A DNA stretch of 64,000 nt, taken from contig JAVHMA010000002.1 of the NCBI GenBank assembly GCA_031081715.1, positions 62,001 through 126,000 on the forward strand. The letters run 5' to 3'. Source of the DNA: Armatimonadota bacterium. GTDB taxonomy: Bacteria; Sysuimicrobiota; Sysuimicrobiia; Sysuimicrobiales; Humicultoraceae. Positions 26,067-35,252 of the stretch are shown here, piece after piece; positions within the stretch are counted from its first letter, which is position 1, and every line of letters starts with the position of its first letter. Below the pieces are notes generated by a model that ran no database searches, was not told the origin of the DNA, and worked only from the letters and a program-made list of their open reading frames with translations. The position numbers were made by a program, and so were the translations under genes.

Positions 26067-28154
26067 CTAGAGTTCGATCGGCTCGACGTCGACGGCGACG
26101 CGCACGCCCGGCGGCACCGCCGCGCCGGTGACCACCGGCCAGAGGACCTCGCGCACGGCAGTGCGGTCCGGGGCCCGAACCACCAGCGCCCGCCCGACCT
26201 CGCGCGCACCGGCCCGGGCGCGCAGCAGCGCCGGTCCCAGCACCTCGACGCCGGCCGCGCGCGCCGCCGCCAGGTGCGCGGCCACGCTGTCCACCGACGC
26301 GACGCTGCGGCCGCTGATCGTCACCGCTGCCAGCACACGGTACGGCGGAAACCCGAGCTGGCGGCGCAGCGTGAGCTCCTCGTCGTAGAAGGTCCGTAGG
26401 CCCGGCGCCAGCACCGCGCGCAGCACCGGGTGCTCAGGGTCGGCGGTCTCGACCAGCACCTGTGCGCCGCCCGTGATGCCGAGTGTTCGCAGCAGGGCGA
26501 GCGCGCGCTCCGCGGCGCGATACTCGGGCCGGTGGAGCCAGCGGTCGGCAGCGGTCAGGACGATCAGGTCAAGATGCAGCGACGGCAGGTAGGGCAGCAC
26601 ATAGGTGGTCGCGACCAGCGCCCCGCCGCGCGCGCGGAACGGCGCGAGCATGGCGTCCGCGTCGCCGCCCCGCGCGACCGCGTCGGCGTCGAAGCGCATC
26701 ACGCGGGGCGCGCTGCGCCGGAGCACCGCGGCCAGACGCTCGGTCCCGGCCCCCAGCGGCCGCAGCCGCACCCCGCCGCAGCGCGCGCAGCGGTCCGGCG
26801 CCGGCAGCCGGCGGCCACACAGCCGGCAGCCCAACCGGCGGCTCGCGCGGTCGTAGACCATCGCCACGCCGCAGGACGGGCAGCGTTCCACCGCGCCGCA
26901 CTCCGCACAGTGCAGCGCCGCGGCATAACCCTTCCGGTCGGCGACGACCAGCGCACGGCCGCCGGCGCGTGCCACGCGCCGCACGGCCTCGCGCGCGGCG
27001 CGGCTGATGGGCTCCGCGGGGTCGGGGCGGCGGCGCAGGTCGATGACGCCGACGCGGGGCCGCCGCGTGGGGAGCGCGATGAGCCGGCACGCGCCGGTCT
27101 GCGTCTCTGCGAAGCGCGCCACGGTCGGTGTGGTGGCGCCGACGAGGAGCGCCCCGTCGCGCGCGCGGTGCGCGGCGACGGCGGCGGTGAGGAACCGCGG
27201 GGCCCGCTCCTCCTTGTGGCCGGAGGCATCCTCGTCATCCACGATGAGCAGCAGCGGGTCGGCCGCGGGTGCGAAGACCGCGGCGCGGGTGCCGACGACC
27301 ACGACCCCGCGCATGCCGGCCAGGCCACGCCACGCAGCCAGGCGAGCCGCGGGGGCCAAACCCGCATGGAGCCGGTGGACCGGCAGGCCCGCGGCCGCGG
27401 CGGCCGCGGCGAACCCCTCCGCGGCGTCCACTGAAGGAAAGAGCGCGGCAACAGCCCACCGGCTGGCGAGCGCCGCGCGCGCGGCCGCCAGGTACGCGGC
27501 CGTGCGCGGCCACCCGACAACGAGCACCGCATGTGGGTCGGCGGCCATGGCCTCGGCGACCACCGCGCGCACGGCCTCCTCCCCGGGGCCGGGCGCCACA
27601 TCCCCGGCCTCGACGCGCGCCGCCGCCGTGGGCGCGCGCCAGACCGAAGGCGCCCCGACGATCGCGGAGAGCACGCCGGCCTCGGCCAGCTCGGCGAGGG
27701 CCTCGGGCGCGTCCACGAACAGGCGGGCCGCGCGCGAGAGCGGCTGCGGCCGGGCGGCGATGCGCCCGGCGATCGCCCGCGCCGGCGGCGAGAGGGCGTC
27801 GGCGACCCGGTCGCGGCACCAGAGGCGCAACCCGCTCCACAGCGCGTCCCACGGGACGGCGACCGCCAGGGCCTCGCCCGTGGAGGAGACGTACTCGCGC
27901 GCGGTCCACTCCGCCAGATCCACGACCGGCGCCGGCACCAGCGGTGTGGGCTCGACACGCGCCAGCACCGGTCGCAACCCTGGCCGCGGCTCGCCGGGCC
28001 CGAGCACGATCCCCGGGAGCAGCCGTGCCCCGAAGGGCACGACCACGCCCGTGCCGCGCGGCACGCCGGCGGCCGCACCAGCCGCGAACGTGAAGCTTGC
28101 GTCGCCCGCGCGCAGGGGCAGATCGAGCGCGACGGCGAGCGGGTCGGCGCTCAT
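26067..28154 (-). CDS. priA: PriA-like primosomal protein N' lacking the helicase ATP site
   Basis: The 695-residue protein is collinear with PriA: the N-terminal 3'-DNA-binding domain (VALDLPLRAGDASFTF, GVVVPFGARLLPGIVLG), the helicase core, and a zinc region with eight cysteines (about residues 415-465: CAECGAVERCPSCG, CRLCGRRL, CARCGG). It ends with the LRRQLGFPPYRVLAAVTISG tail. The ATPase motifs are gone. The Walker A region (about 212) reads VLVVGWPRTAAYLAAA with no GKT/S, and the DEEH box (about 306) reads DDEDASGH. This matches the helicase-inactive PriA described for Actinobacteria, probably a structural restart factor. Start ATG 28154, 13 bp after the upstream kinase. Confidence 0.9.
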   Translation of the reverse strand: MSADPLAVALDLPLRAGDASFTFAAGAAAGVPRGTGVVVPFGARLLPGIVLGPGEPRPGLRPVLARVEPTPLVPAPVVDLAEWTAREYVSSTGEALAVAVPWDALWSGLRLWCRDRVADALSPPARAIAGRIAARPQPLSRAARLFVDAPEALAELAEAGVLSAIVGAPSVWRAPTAAARVEAGDVAPGPGEEAVRAVVAEAMAADPHAVLVVGWPRTAAYLAAARAALASRWAVAALFPSVDAAEGFAAAAAAAGLPVHRLHAGLAPAARLAAWRGLAGMRGVVVVGTRAAVFAPAADPLLLIVDDEDASGHKEERAPRFLTAAVAAHRARDGALLVGATTPTVARFAETQTGACRLIALPTRRPRVGVIDLRRRPDPAEPISRAAREAVRRVARAGGRALVVADRKGYAAALHCAECGAVERCPSCGVAMVYDRASRRLGCRLCGRRLPAPDRCARCGGVRLRPLGAGTERLAAVLRRSAPRVMRFDADAVARGGDADAMLAPFRARGGALVATTYVLPYLPSLHLDLIVLTAADRWLHRPEYRAAERALALLRTLGITGGAQVLVETADPEHPVLRAVLAPGLRTFYDEELTLRRQLGFPPYRVLAAVTISGRSVASVDSVAAHLAAARAAGVEVLGPALLRARAGAREVGRALVVRAPDRTAVREVLWPVVTGAAVPPGVRVAVDVEPIEL

Positions 28155-28167
28155 GCGGGACGGGCGC

Positions 28168-28704
28168 CTAGCGCGCGCGCGAGGCGCGCCGGACCGTGCG
28201 GGCCAGGCGCTCGAGGACCTCGACGAGCACGTCGGGGTCCCACCGGCTCGTGTCGATGACGAGCTGGTAGGGCGCGCGGTCGCTCATCTCGATGCCGTAG
28301 AGCGCGCGATAGCGCGACCACTCGCTGCGTTCCCGCACCAGCAGCTCCTCGCGCGCGGCCTCGGGGCGCTGGCCCTCCCGCGCGGCCACGCGCGCCGCGC
28401 GCACCTCCAGCGGGGCGTCGAGCCAGACCTTCAGGTCGGCCTCCACCATCCAGCCAGAGAGCCGCGACTCGACCACGCACGGCCCCTGGCGGGCGAGCTC
28501 GCCCTGCAGGCGGTCCAGGTCGCGGTCGATCGAGGGGTCGTCCTCGGCCAGGCGGTTGAGCTCGACCACGTGAACTCCGCGGCGCCGGGCGAGCTCGCGG
28601 AAGACGCCGCCCGCGGAGACCAGCGGCACGCCGAGCCGGTCGGCGAGCGAGCGGGCGAGCGTGCTCTTGCCCGCCCCGATGGGCCCGCCCAGCGCGACCG
28701 TCAC
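28168..28704 (-). CDS. Archaeal-type cytidylate kinase-like protein
   Basis: The 178-residue P-loop kinase has GGPIGAGKSTLARSLADRLG at the start. The run PLVSAGGVFRELARRRG, then LAEDDPSIDRDLDRL and VVESRLSGWM follows the compact archaeal/spirochaete-type CMP kinase pattern (SAG-iFRE, ESRLAGW). The lid region has VAAREGQRPEAA and the C-terminus VIDTSRWDP. It is not guanylate kinase, which normally follows remA; Gmk motifs such as the GxYGT-type GMP site are missing. A (d)CMP-phosphorylating role is likely, although related kinases act on other nucleotides. The GTG at 28704 is 13 bp past the remA stop. No other in-frame start lies between. Confidence 0.82.
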   Translation of the reverse strand: MTVALGGPIGAGKSTLARSLADRLGVPLVSAGGVFRELARRRGVHVVELNRLAEDDPSIDRDLDRLQGELARQGPCVVESRLSGWMVEADLKVWLDAPLEVRAARVAAREGQRPEAAREELLVRERSEWSRYRALYGIEMSDRAPYQLVIDTSRWDPDVLVEVLERLARTVRRASRAR

Positions 28705-28717
28705 GTCCGCGCCCGGC

Positions 28718-28984
28718 TCACTCCGCAGGTTCGTCGCCGGCCTCCCGCGCGTCGTAGCGATGGGCGAGGGTCTCGGGCTGGATCGCCGACAGCACGACGT
28801 GCCCGCTGTCGGTGATGACCACGGCGCGCGTGCGCCGCCCATACGTCGCGTCGATCAGCGTGCCCCGCTCGCGGGCCTCCTGCACGATGCGCTTCACCGG
28901 CGCGGAGTCCGGGCTGATGATGGCGACGATGCGGTTCGCGGCCAGGATGTTACCGTGACCGATGTTGATCAGGCGCGCATCCAT
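28718..28984 (-). CDS. remA: RemA/YlzA-family DNA-binding regulator (DUF370)
   Basis: The 88-residue protein starts [20 protein letters not shown] and contains [18 protein letters not shown] and [21 protein letters not shown], the highly conserved DUF370 core. In Bacillus subtilis RemA forms ring-shaped oligomers that bind tandem repeats and activate biofilm matrix and osmoprotection genes. Its wider role is unclear. It lies between yicC (12 bp) and the kinase gene, the standard yicC-remA order. The last 15 residues are an acidic tail. Confidence 0.95.
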   Translation of the reverse strand: MDARLINIGHGNILAANRIVAIISPDSAPVKRIVQEARERGTLIDATYGRRTRAVVITDSGHVVLSAIQPETLAHRYDAREAGDEPAE

Positions 28985-28996
28985 CCCGGCCCGCCG

Positions 28997-29878
28997 CTAC
29001 TCGACGTTCTGCACCTGCTCGCGCAGGCTCTCGAGCTCGCTCTTCATGTCGATGATCGCCCGGGTGATCTCCAGGTCGTTGGCCTTGGCGCCGATGGTGT
29101 TCGTCTCCCGACCCATCTCCTGCAGGATGAAGTCTAACTTGCGGCCCACCGCGCCGTCCTCGTCGGCCACGGTCTGACGGAACTGGACTAGGTGGCTGCG
29201 CAACCGCACGAGCTCCTCGGTGATGTCGCTGCGCTCGGCGAACATGGCCAGTTCGGTGGCGATGCGCGCTTCATCCACCGGCACCTCCGCGAGCATCTCG
29301 GCCAGCCGCGCGCGCAGCCGCTCGCCGTACACGCGCACGACCTCGCGGCTTCGCGCCGCGATCGCCGCGGCCAGCGCGTCCACCGCCGCCACCCGCGCGA
29401 GCAGGTCCGCGGCCAAACGCCGGCCCTCGGCCTCGCGCATCGCGACGAGCGCGTCGGTGGCGGCGCGGATCGCCCGCTCGATGCCCGGCCAGACCGCCTC
29501 CGGGTCGGTCCGCTCATCCTCCAGGCGCAGCACGTCGGGCAACGCGGCCACCTGCGCGAGCGGCACCTCTCCCGCGACCCCGACCGCCGCCGCCAGCTCT
29601 CGCAGGGCGCGGGCGTAGGCGGCGGCGAGCTCGGTGTCCACGCGGACCGCGCGCGGCCGGCGTGCGCCCTCGTCGCGCGTGACGATCACCTCGACGCGCC
29701 CGCGGCGCACCCGTTCCCCCACCAGCGCGCGCGCGCGATCCTCGAGCGACGCCAGGTCACGCGGCAGCCGGACCGCGACCTCGCTAAACCGGTGGTTGAC
29801 CGACCGGACCTCGACGGTCATGCGCCCGCCCGGGACCTCCGCGACCGCCGTACCGAACCCGGTCATGCTGCGGATCAC
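28997..29878 (-). CDS. yicC: YicC-family endoribonuclease
   Basis: The 293-residue protein, a normal YicC length, begins VIRSMTGFGTAVAEVPGG and contains VEVRSVNHRFSEVAVRLPRDL in the N-terminal domain. The C-terminal DUF1732 domain shows DITEELVRLRSHL, KLDFILQEMGRETNTIGAKA and the final IDMKSELESLREQVQNVE. YicC proteins are hexameric endoribonucleases acting on small RNAs in characterised cases. GTG 29878 has AGGAG at proper spacing; the ATG four codons later is also possible. It starts the yicC-remA-kinase-priA run and diverges from rqcH. Confidence 0.95.
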   Translation of the reverse strand: MIRSMTGFGTAVAEVPGGRMTVEVRSVNHRFSEVAVRLPRDLASLEDRARALVGERVRRGRVEVIVTRDEGARRPRAVRVDTELAAAYARALRELAAAVGVAGEVPLAQVAALPDVLRLEDERTDPEAVWPGIERAIRAATDALVAMREAEGRRLAADLLARVAAVDALAAAIAARSREVVRVYGERLRARLAEMLAEVPVDEARIATELAMFAERSDITEELVRLRSHLVQFRQTVADEDGAVGRKLDFILQEMGRETNTIGAKANDLEITRAIIDMKSELESLREQVQNVE

Positions 29879-29988
29879 AAGCGCTCCTGTTCGGCTCCCG
29901 CCAGGGCGTTCCTGCCCGCGCGAGTGAGCGCGCGGACGCTTTGGCGCGCTTGCGGCAGCGCAGGCCGTGTCGTATGGTGTCACCGGCG

Positions 29989-31731
29989 ATGGACGCTTCC
30001 TCCTCCCGCTCCCGCGCCCCGTCGGCGTCATTTGACAGCGTCATTCTGGCCGCGGTCCTGGTCGAGTGCCGGCCGCTGGCGGGCGCGCGCGTGGGCCGCG
30101 TGCTGCAGCCCGCGGCGGCCGACCTCACCGTGGGGCTTCGTTGGGGACGCGGCGCCCGAGCGCTCCGCGTCTCGCTGGAACCGCGGTGGACGAGACTGGT
30201 GCTCACACGCCGAGCGCCGGAGGGCGAGGCCACGCCCTTCGCGCAGATGCTGCGTAGCCGCCTGGAGGGCGCCACGGTGCGCGCGATCGAAGCGCTCCCG
30301 TTCGAGCGCGTGGTCACCGTCAGCTTCGAGACGCTCGAGGGGCCGCAGGACCTCGTGATCGAGCTGATGGGACGCTTCGGGAACGTCGTCCTCCGCGCGG
30401 GTGGCCTCGTGATCGGCGCATTGCGGCCGTCGGCGGGCCGGCGACCCGCCACGCCGGGTCGACCGTACGAGCCGCCGGCCCGGCCCGCCCGCACTCCGGC
30501 GACCGTCACGGCGGACGACGTGATGGCGGCGTCCGCGCAGCCCTCCGCGGGCGGCGGGCCGCCGCAGGCCTGGCGCGCGGTCATGGCGGCCGCCGGCGGG
30601 CTCGGGCCGGCGCATGCGTGGGAGATCTGCCTGCGGGCCGGCGTGGACCCGATGCGACCGGCGGCGCTGGAGGACGCCGGCCGGCTCGCGGAGGCCGCGC
30701 GCGGGCTCGGCGACGCCGTGCTCGCCGGTGCGTTCGCTCCGGCGCTGTATCGCGACGCGCGGGGCGAGCCGACCGCCTATGCCGCGCTGCCCATGCGGCT
30801 GTTCGACGGGCTCTATCCTGAGCCGGCCTCAATGAGTCAGGCGGTCGAGGCCGTGGTCGGCCGGGCCGCGGAGGTCGCGCGCGTCGAGGAGGTGCGCGCC
30901 AGCCTGGCCGCGTCGCTCGCAGCGGCGAGCGCCCGCGTGGCCCGCGCGCTCGACGCACTCGCCGCCGACGAGCGCGCGGCGGCCAACGCCGACCGGCTGC
31001 GCGAGGCAGGCGAGCTGCTCCTGGCCTATCAGGCCCGGGTCACGCCGGGCGCCTCCGAGGTCGAGGTCGTCGGTTATGACGGCCGGCCGCTGTGCATCGC
31101 GCTCGATCCGGCGCTCGGCCCGGTGCAGAACGCCCAGACGTACTTCAAACGCTACGCGCGCGCGCAGGCCGCGCGCCGCAGGTTGCCCGCCCGGCGCGCG
31201 GCGCTCGAGGCCGAGCGCGCCTCCCTCGAGGCCGCCGCGACCGCGATTGCCCGGGCCGAGGATGCCGACGACCTGTGGGAGATCGAGCAGGACCTGATCG
31301 CCGCCGGGCTGCGGCGTCGCGGGCGGCCGGTCGTCGCGCCGCGCACGACGGAGGCCGGCCGCACGTTCGAGCTCCCCGGCGGCATCCGCGCGCGCGTCGG
31401 CCGCAGCGCCCGGGAGAACGACCGGCTGACGTTCGAGGTGGCAGGCCCGAACGACCTGTGGCTGCACGCCCGTGGCATGCCCGGTGCGCACGTCGTCCTG
31501 CTCACCCCCGGGCGGCCGCCGACCGAGGAGGCGGTGCGGGCCGCCGCCGCGCTGGCCGCATACTACAGCGCGGGTCGGGCCGCGGCGAAGGTGCCCGTGG
31601 ACGTGACCGCGCGCCGCTATGTCCGCCGGATGCGCGGCGGCCAGCCGGGTCAGGTAACCTACACGCACGAGCGCACGCTGGTGGTCACCCCGGGATTGCC
31701 GCCGCGCCGCCCCGGCGCGCCGTCGCGGTAG
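29989..31731 (+). CDS. rqcH: Ribosome quality control protein RqcH (NFACT family)
   Basis: The 580-residue protein has NFACT-N (FDSVILAAVLVECRPLAGARVGRVLQPA, IELMGRFGNVVL), HhH and long coiled-coil parts (about 280-430), and the C-terminal NFACT-R. NFACT-R shows ARENDRLTFEVAGPNDLWLH and ARGMPGAHVVL. RqcH adds C-terminal alanine tails to peptides stalled on 50S subunits. The tRNA-tail Asp-Arg pair described for Bacillus RqcH appears as Glu-Arg here (LPFERVVTVSFE). I use ATG 29989; ATG 29974 is in frame as an alternative. It is on the plus strand, reversed relative to the neighbouring yicC and pyrR genes. Confidence 0.93.
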   Translation: MDASSSRSRAPSASFDSVILAAVLVECRPLAGARVGRVLQPAAADLTVGLRWGRGARALRVSLEPRWTRLVLTRRAPEGEATPFAQMLRSRLEGATVRAIEALPFERVVTVSFETLEGPQDLVIELMGRFGNVVLRAGGLVIGALRPSAGRRPATPGRPYEPPARPARTPATVTADDVMAASAQPSAGGGPPQAWRAVMAAAGGLGPAHAWEICLRAGVDPMRPAALEDAGRLAEAARGLGDAVLAGAFAPALYRDARGEPTAYAALPMRLFDGLYPEPASMSQAVEAVVGRAAEVARVEEVRASLAASLAAASARVARALDALAADERAAANADRLREAGELLLAYQARVTPGASEVEVVGYDGRPLCIALDPALGPVQNAQTYFKRYARAQAARRRLPARRAALEAERASLEAAATAIARAEDADDLWEIEQDLIAAGLRRRGRPVVAPRTTEAGRTFELPGGIRARVGRSARENDRLTFEVAGPNDLWLHARGMPGAHVVLLTPGRPPTEEAVRAAAALAAYYSAGRAAAKVPVDVTARRYVRRMRGGQPGQVTYTHERTLVVTPGLPPRRPGAPSR

Positions 31732-31752
31732 TGGTCGCCCGGCACGCGGCGG

Positions 31753-33260
<1,508 letters not shown>

Positions 33261-33274
33261 TGACCTGTCGGCGC

Positions 33275-34069
33275 CTACGCCGGTACCTCGGACGGCGGCT
33301 CGGGTGGCGGCCCGGCGGGAGGCTCGGCGGCCTGCGGCGCACGGCGCTGTAGCCGGACCAGCACGACGGCGCACACCAGCACCGCCACCCCGCTCGCCAC
33401 CTGCCCGGCGGTCAGCGGCCCCAGCACCGCCGGCGCGTCCACGAAGACGTCCACCGCGAACCGCGCCACCGACTGCAGCAGCACGGCCAGCGCCAACAGC
33501 GTGCCCGGTGGGAGATCGCGGTGGCGCTGTGCCCGCAGGATCGCCAGGATGCCCGCGGCGGCCGCGAGCAGGTAGAGCGGCGCCGGGTGCCGGCGCTCGA
33601 GGAACAGCTCCATTGCCCAGGGCACGCCCGTGGGGCGGCCGACGAAGAGCCCGTGGAGCAACGCGCCGATCATCGCCACCGCGTAGCCGGCGATCAGCGC
33701 GGGCGCGTAGGCGTCGGCGAGCGCACCGAAGGCGACCCGCCAGCGCTGCGCGAACGCCCACGCCAGCCAGAGCCCCCCGAGCAGCGCCCCGTAGTAGGTG
33801 AGCCCGCCGTCGCGCCAGAGCGTGAGCATGCGCGCCGGGTCTGTGAGGAACGCCTCGGGGTTCGCCACGATGAACCCGAGCCGGCCCGCGACGATGCCCG
33901 CGATGATCAGGTAGAGCGAGAGGTCGAGCACCTGGTTGGGGTCCAGGTCGAGCCGCTCGCGCGCGGTGCGGCGGGCGATGGTAATGCCGGCGAAGAACCC
34001 GAGCAGGAGGAAGACACCGAACGACGAGACCGGGATTACGCCGAAGAGGTCGAACAGCACCGGCCGCAC
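33275..34069 (-). CDS. Lgt-like membrane protein with degenerate active site
   Basis: The 264-residue, seven-helix protein aligns end to end with prolipoprotein diacylglyceryl transferase: GVFLLLGFFAGITIARR, AGRLGFIV, WRDGGLTYYGALLGG, GRPTGVPWAME, RHPAPLYLL, and a final ARFAVDVF with LTAGQVASG. Most residues known to be needed in E. coli Lgt are replaced: Y26 by F17, H103 by Y93, R143 by M133, N146 by A136, E151 by L141 and Y235 by Q199. Only G154 (G144) and R239 (R203) persist, with E243 as D207. It may be inactive in diacylglyceryl transfer or do something else. GTG 34069 has GGAGGTGAT upstream. The C-terminal 25 residues are Pro/Glu-rich. Confidence 0.8.
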   Translation of the reverse strand: MRPVLFDLFGVIPVSSFGVFLLLGFFAGITIARRTARERLDLDPNQVLDLSLYLIIAGIVAGRLGFIVANPEAFLTDPARMLTLWRDGGLTYYGALLGGLWLAWAFAQRWRVAFGALADAYAPALIAGYAVAMIGALLHGLFVGRPTGVPWAMELFLERRHPAPLYLLAAAAGILAILRAQRHRDLPPGTLLALAVLLQSVARFAVDVFVDAPAVLGPLTAGQVASGVAVLVCAVVLVRLQRRAPQAAEPPAGPPPEPPSEVPA

Positions 34070-34073
34070 GCCA

Positions 34074-34544
34074 TCACCTCCGAGAATCCGCGCGGCGCTC
34101 CTCGCGTGCGAGCGCGACGACCAGCGCACCCGCCCCGACGACGATGGCCGCGTCCGCCGCGTTGAAGACAGGCCAGACGTGCAGGTCCAGGTAGTCGATC
34201 ACGTACCCGAGCCGGAGACGGTCGAGCAGGTTCGCCGCCGCGCCGCCGACCATCAGGGCGATACCGGTCGCCCAGACGCGCGTGCCGGGTCGGCCGGACC
34301 TGTTGTAGAGAAGGGCGGCGAACAGGCTCAAGGCGGCGAGCACGGCGACGACCGGCGGCAACCCGGGCAGCAAACCGAACGCGACGCCGGTGTTGGCGAC
34401 CGGCGAGAGACTGAGCACGCCGGGCAGGATCGGCCGGGTAGTCCCCATGGGCACCCAGGCGAGCACGGCCGCCTTCGCAGCCTGATCGGCCACGAACACC
34501 GCCGCGGCGCCGGCCAGCACGCGCCACCCGCGCGTCGCCGGCAC
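34074..34544 (-). CDS. lspA: Lipoprotein signal peptidase (signal peptidase II)
   Basis: The 156-residue, four-helix membrane aspartyl protease has FVADQAAKAAVLA, NTGVAFGLLPG, and the two catalytic aspartates in AAANLLDRLRLGYVIDYLDL and VFNAADAAIVVGA, so the active site is intact. LspA cleaves the signal peptide of diacylglycerylated prolipoproteins. GTG 34544 (VPATRGWRVLAG) gives the usual family length. It follows ylyA in the ileS-ylyA-lspA order and sits directly before a degenerate Lgt homologue. A working Lgt must therefore be encoded elsewhere if this LspA has substrates. Confidence 0.95.
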   Translation of the reverse strand: MPATRGWRVLAGAAAVFVADQAAKAAVLAWVPMGTTRPILPGVLSLSPVANTGVAFGLLPGLPPVVAVLAALSLFAALLYNRSGRPGTRVWATGIALMVGGAAANLLDRLRLGYVIDYLDLHVWPVFNAADAAIVVGAGALVVALAREERRADSRR

Positions 34545-34561
34545 TTGCGGGGACGGCGCGG

Positions 34562-35155
34562 CTATCGGGGGATCGCCTGCTCTTCCCGCGCCTTGCAGTC
34601 GATGCACAGCCGCGCGTAGGGCAGCGCCCGCAGCCGCTCCGGGTGGATCGGCGATCCGCACGCCTCGCAGATGCCGAAAGTCCCCTGGTCGATGCGCTCC
34701 AGCGCCTCCTCGACCTGCTGCAACAGGTCCTGGACGCTGTTTTCGATGGCGATGCCCTTCTCGCGCTCGAACGTGTCGCTCGCGACGTCCGCCAGGTCCT
34801 CGTCGTAGCCGCCACTCGCGTCCACGCTGACCTGCTCCACCTCGGGCAGGTGCTCCTCCATCGCCTCCAGCTCGGCGCTCAGCCGGTCACGCTCGGCCTC
34901 GAGCTGGCGGCGGAACTCCTCGAGCTCACGCTTGGTCAGCGGCCGCGTCTTCACCGCCGGCCGGGCGGGCGCCGCGGGCCTCAGCCGGCTCTTGAGCGCC
35001 CGGCCGGGCCGGGCCGGCCGGGCCGGGCCTGACCGTGGCCGCGCCGCTTTGCGGGCGCTGGGCCGGGCCGCCCCGGTTCGGGCCTTCCTGGTCGCCGCCG
35101 GGCGAGCCGACCCACCTCGGGCCTTTCCCGACCGTCCGGCAGACCTGCTGGGCAT
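34562..35155 (-). CDS. TraR/DksA-type zinc-finger protein (YlyA-like) with long basic N-terminal tail
   Basis: The 197-residue protein has three parts. Residues 1-72 are a low-complexity tail of Arg, Ala, Pro, Lys and Gly (ARPARPGRAL style). About 75-150 is the acidic helical hairpin (ELEEFRRQLEAERDRLSAEL, YDEDLADVASDTFEREK). The C-terminus is a C4 zinc finger, C163-x2-C166 and C184-x2-C187 (GICEACGSPI...RLCIDCK). YlyA/DksA-like proteins enter the RNA polymerase secondary channel; the tail looks nucleic-acid binding. Its position between ileS and lspA matches B. subtilis ylyA. ATG 35155 has GGAGGGG 9 bases upstream; ATG 35164 is also in frame. Confidence 0.9.
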   Translation of the reverse strand: MPSRSAGRSGKARGGSARPAATRKARTGAARPSARKAARPRSGPARPARPGRALKSRLRPAAPARPAVKTRPLTKRELEEFRRQLEAERDRLSAELEAMEEHLPEVEQVSVDASGGYDEDLADVASDTFEREKGIAIENSVQDLLQQVEEALERIDQGTFGICEACGSPIHPERLRALPYARLCIDCKAREEQAIPR

Positions 35156-35201
35156 GACCCTCATCCCCTCCACACACGCGTTCGGTCGAAAAGCCGCCCC
35201 T

Positions 35202-35230
35202 ATCTTACTCGTCGCCCCTACCGCTGACAA
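35202..35230 (-). promoter_or_regulatory. Candidate sigma-A promoter for ylyA-lspA-lgt-rluD-pyrR
   Basis: On the minus strand TTGTCA (35225-35230) and TAAGAT (35202-35207) are spaced by exactly 17 bp, in the short gap between the ileS stop and ylyA. Each hexamer matches 5 of 6 and 4-5 of 6 consensus bases. The predicted start near 35195 gives a leader of about 40 bases. Confidence 0.6.
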
Positions 35231-35252
35231 GCCTGCGAGCCGGGATCGAGGT

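Noticed and set aside
29952-29982. ttgcgg-17 bp-tatggt as a promoter for rqcH
   Set aside because: Only three of six bases match at the -35 hexamer, and the -10 is also partial; spacing alone is not enough in this sequence.
34990-35045. A run of repeated gccggg/ccgggc units that looks like a short tandem repeat
   Set aside because: It encodes the ARPARPGRAL part of the YlyA-like tail in frame; simple-sequence coding rather than an independent repeat element.
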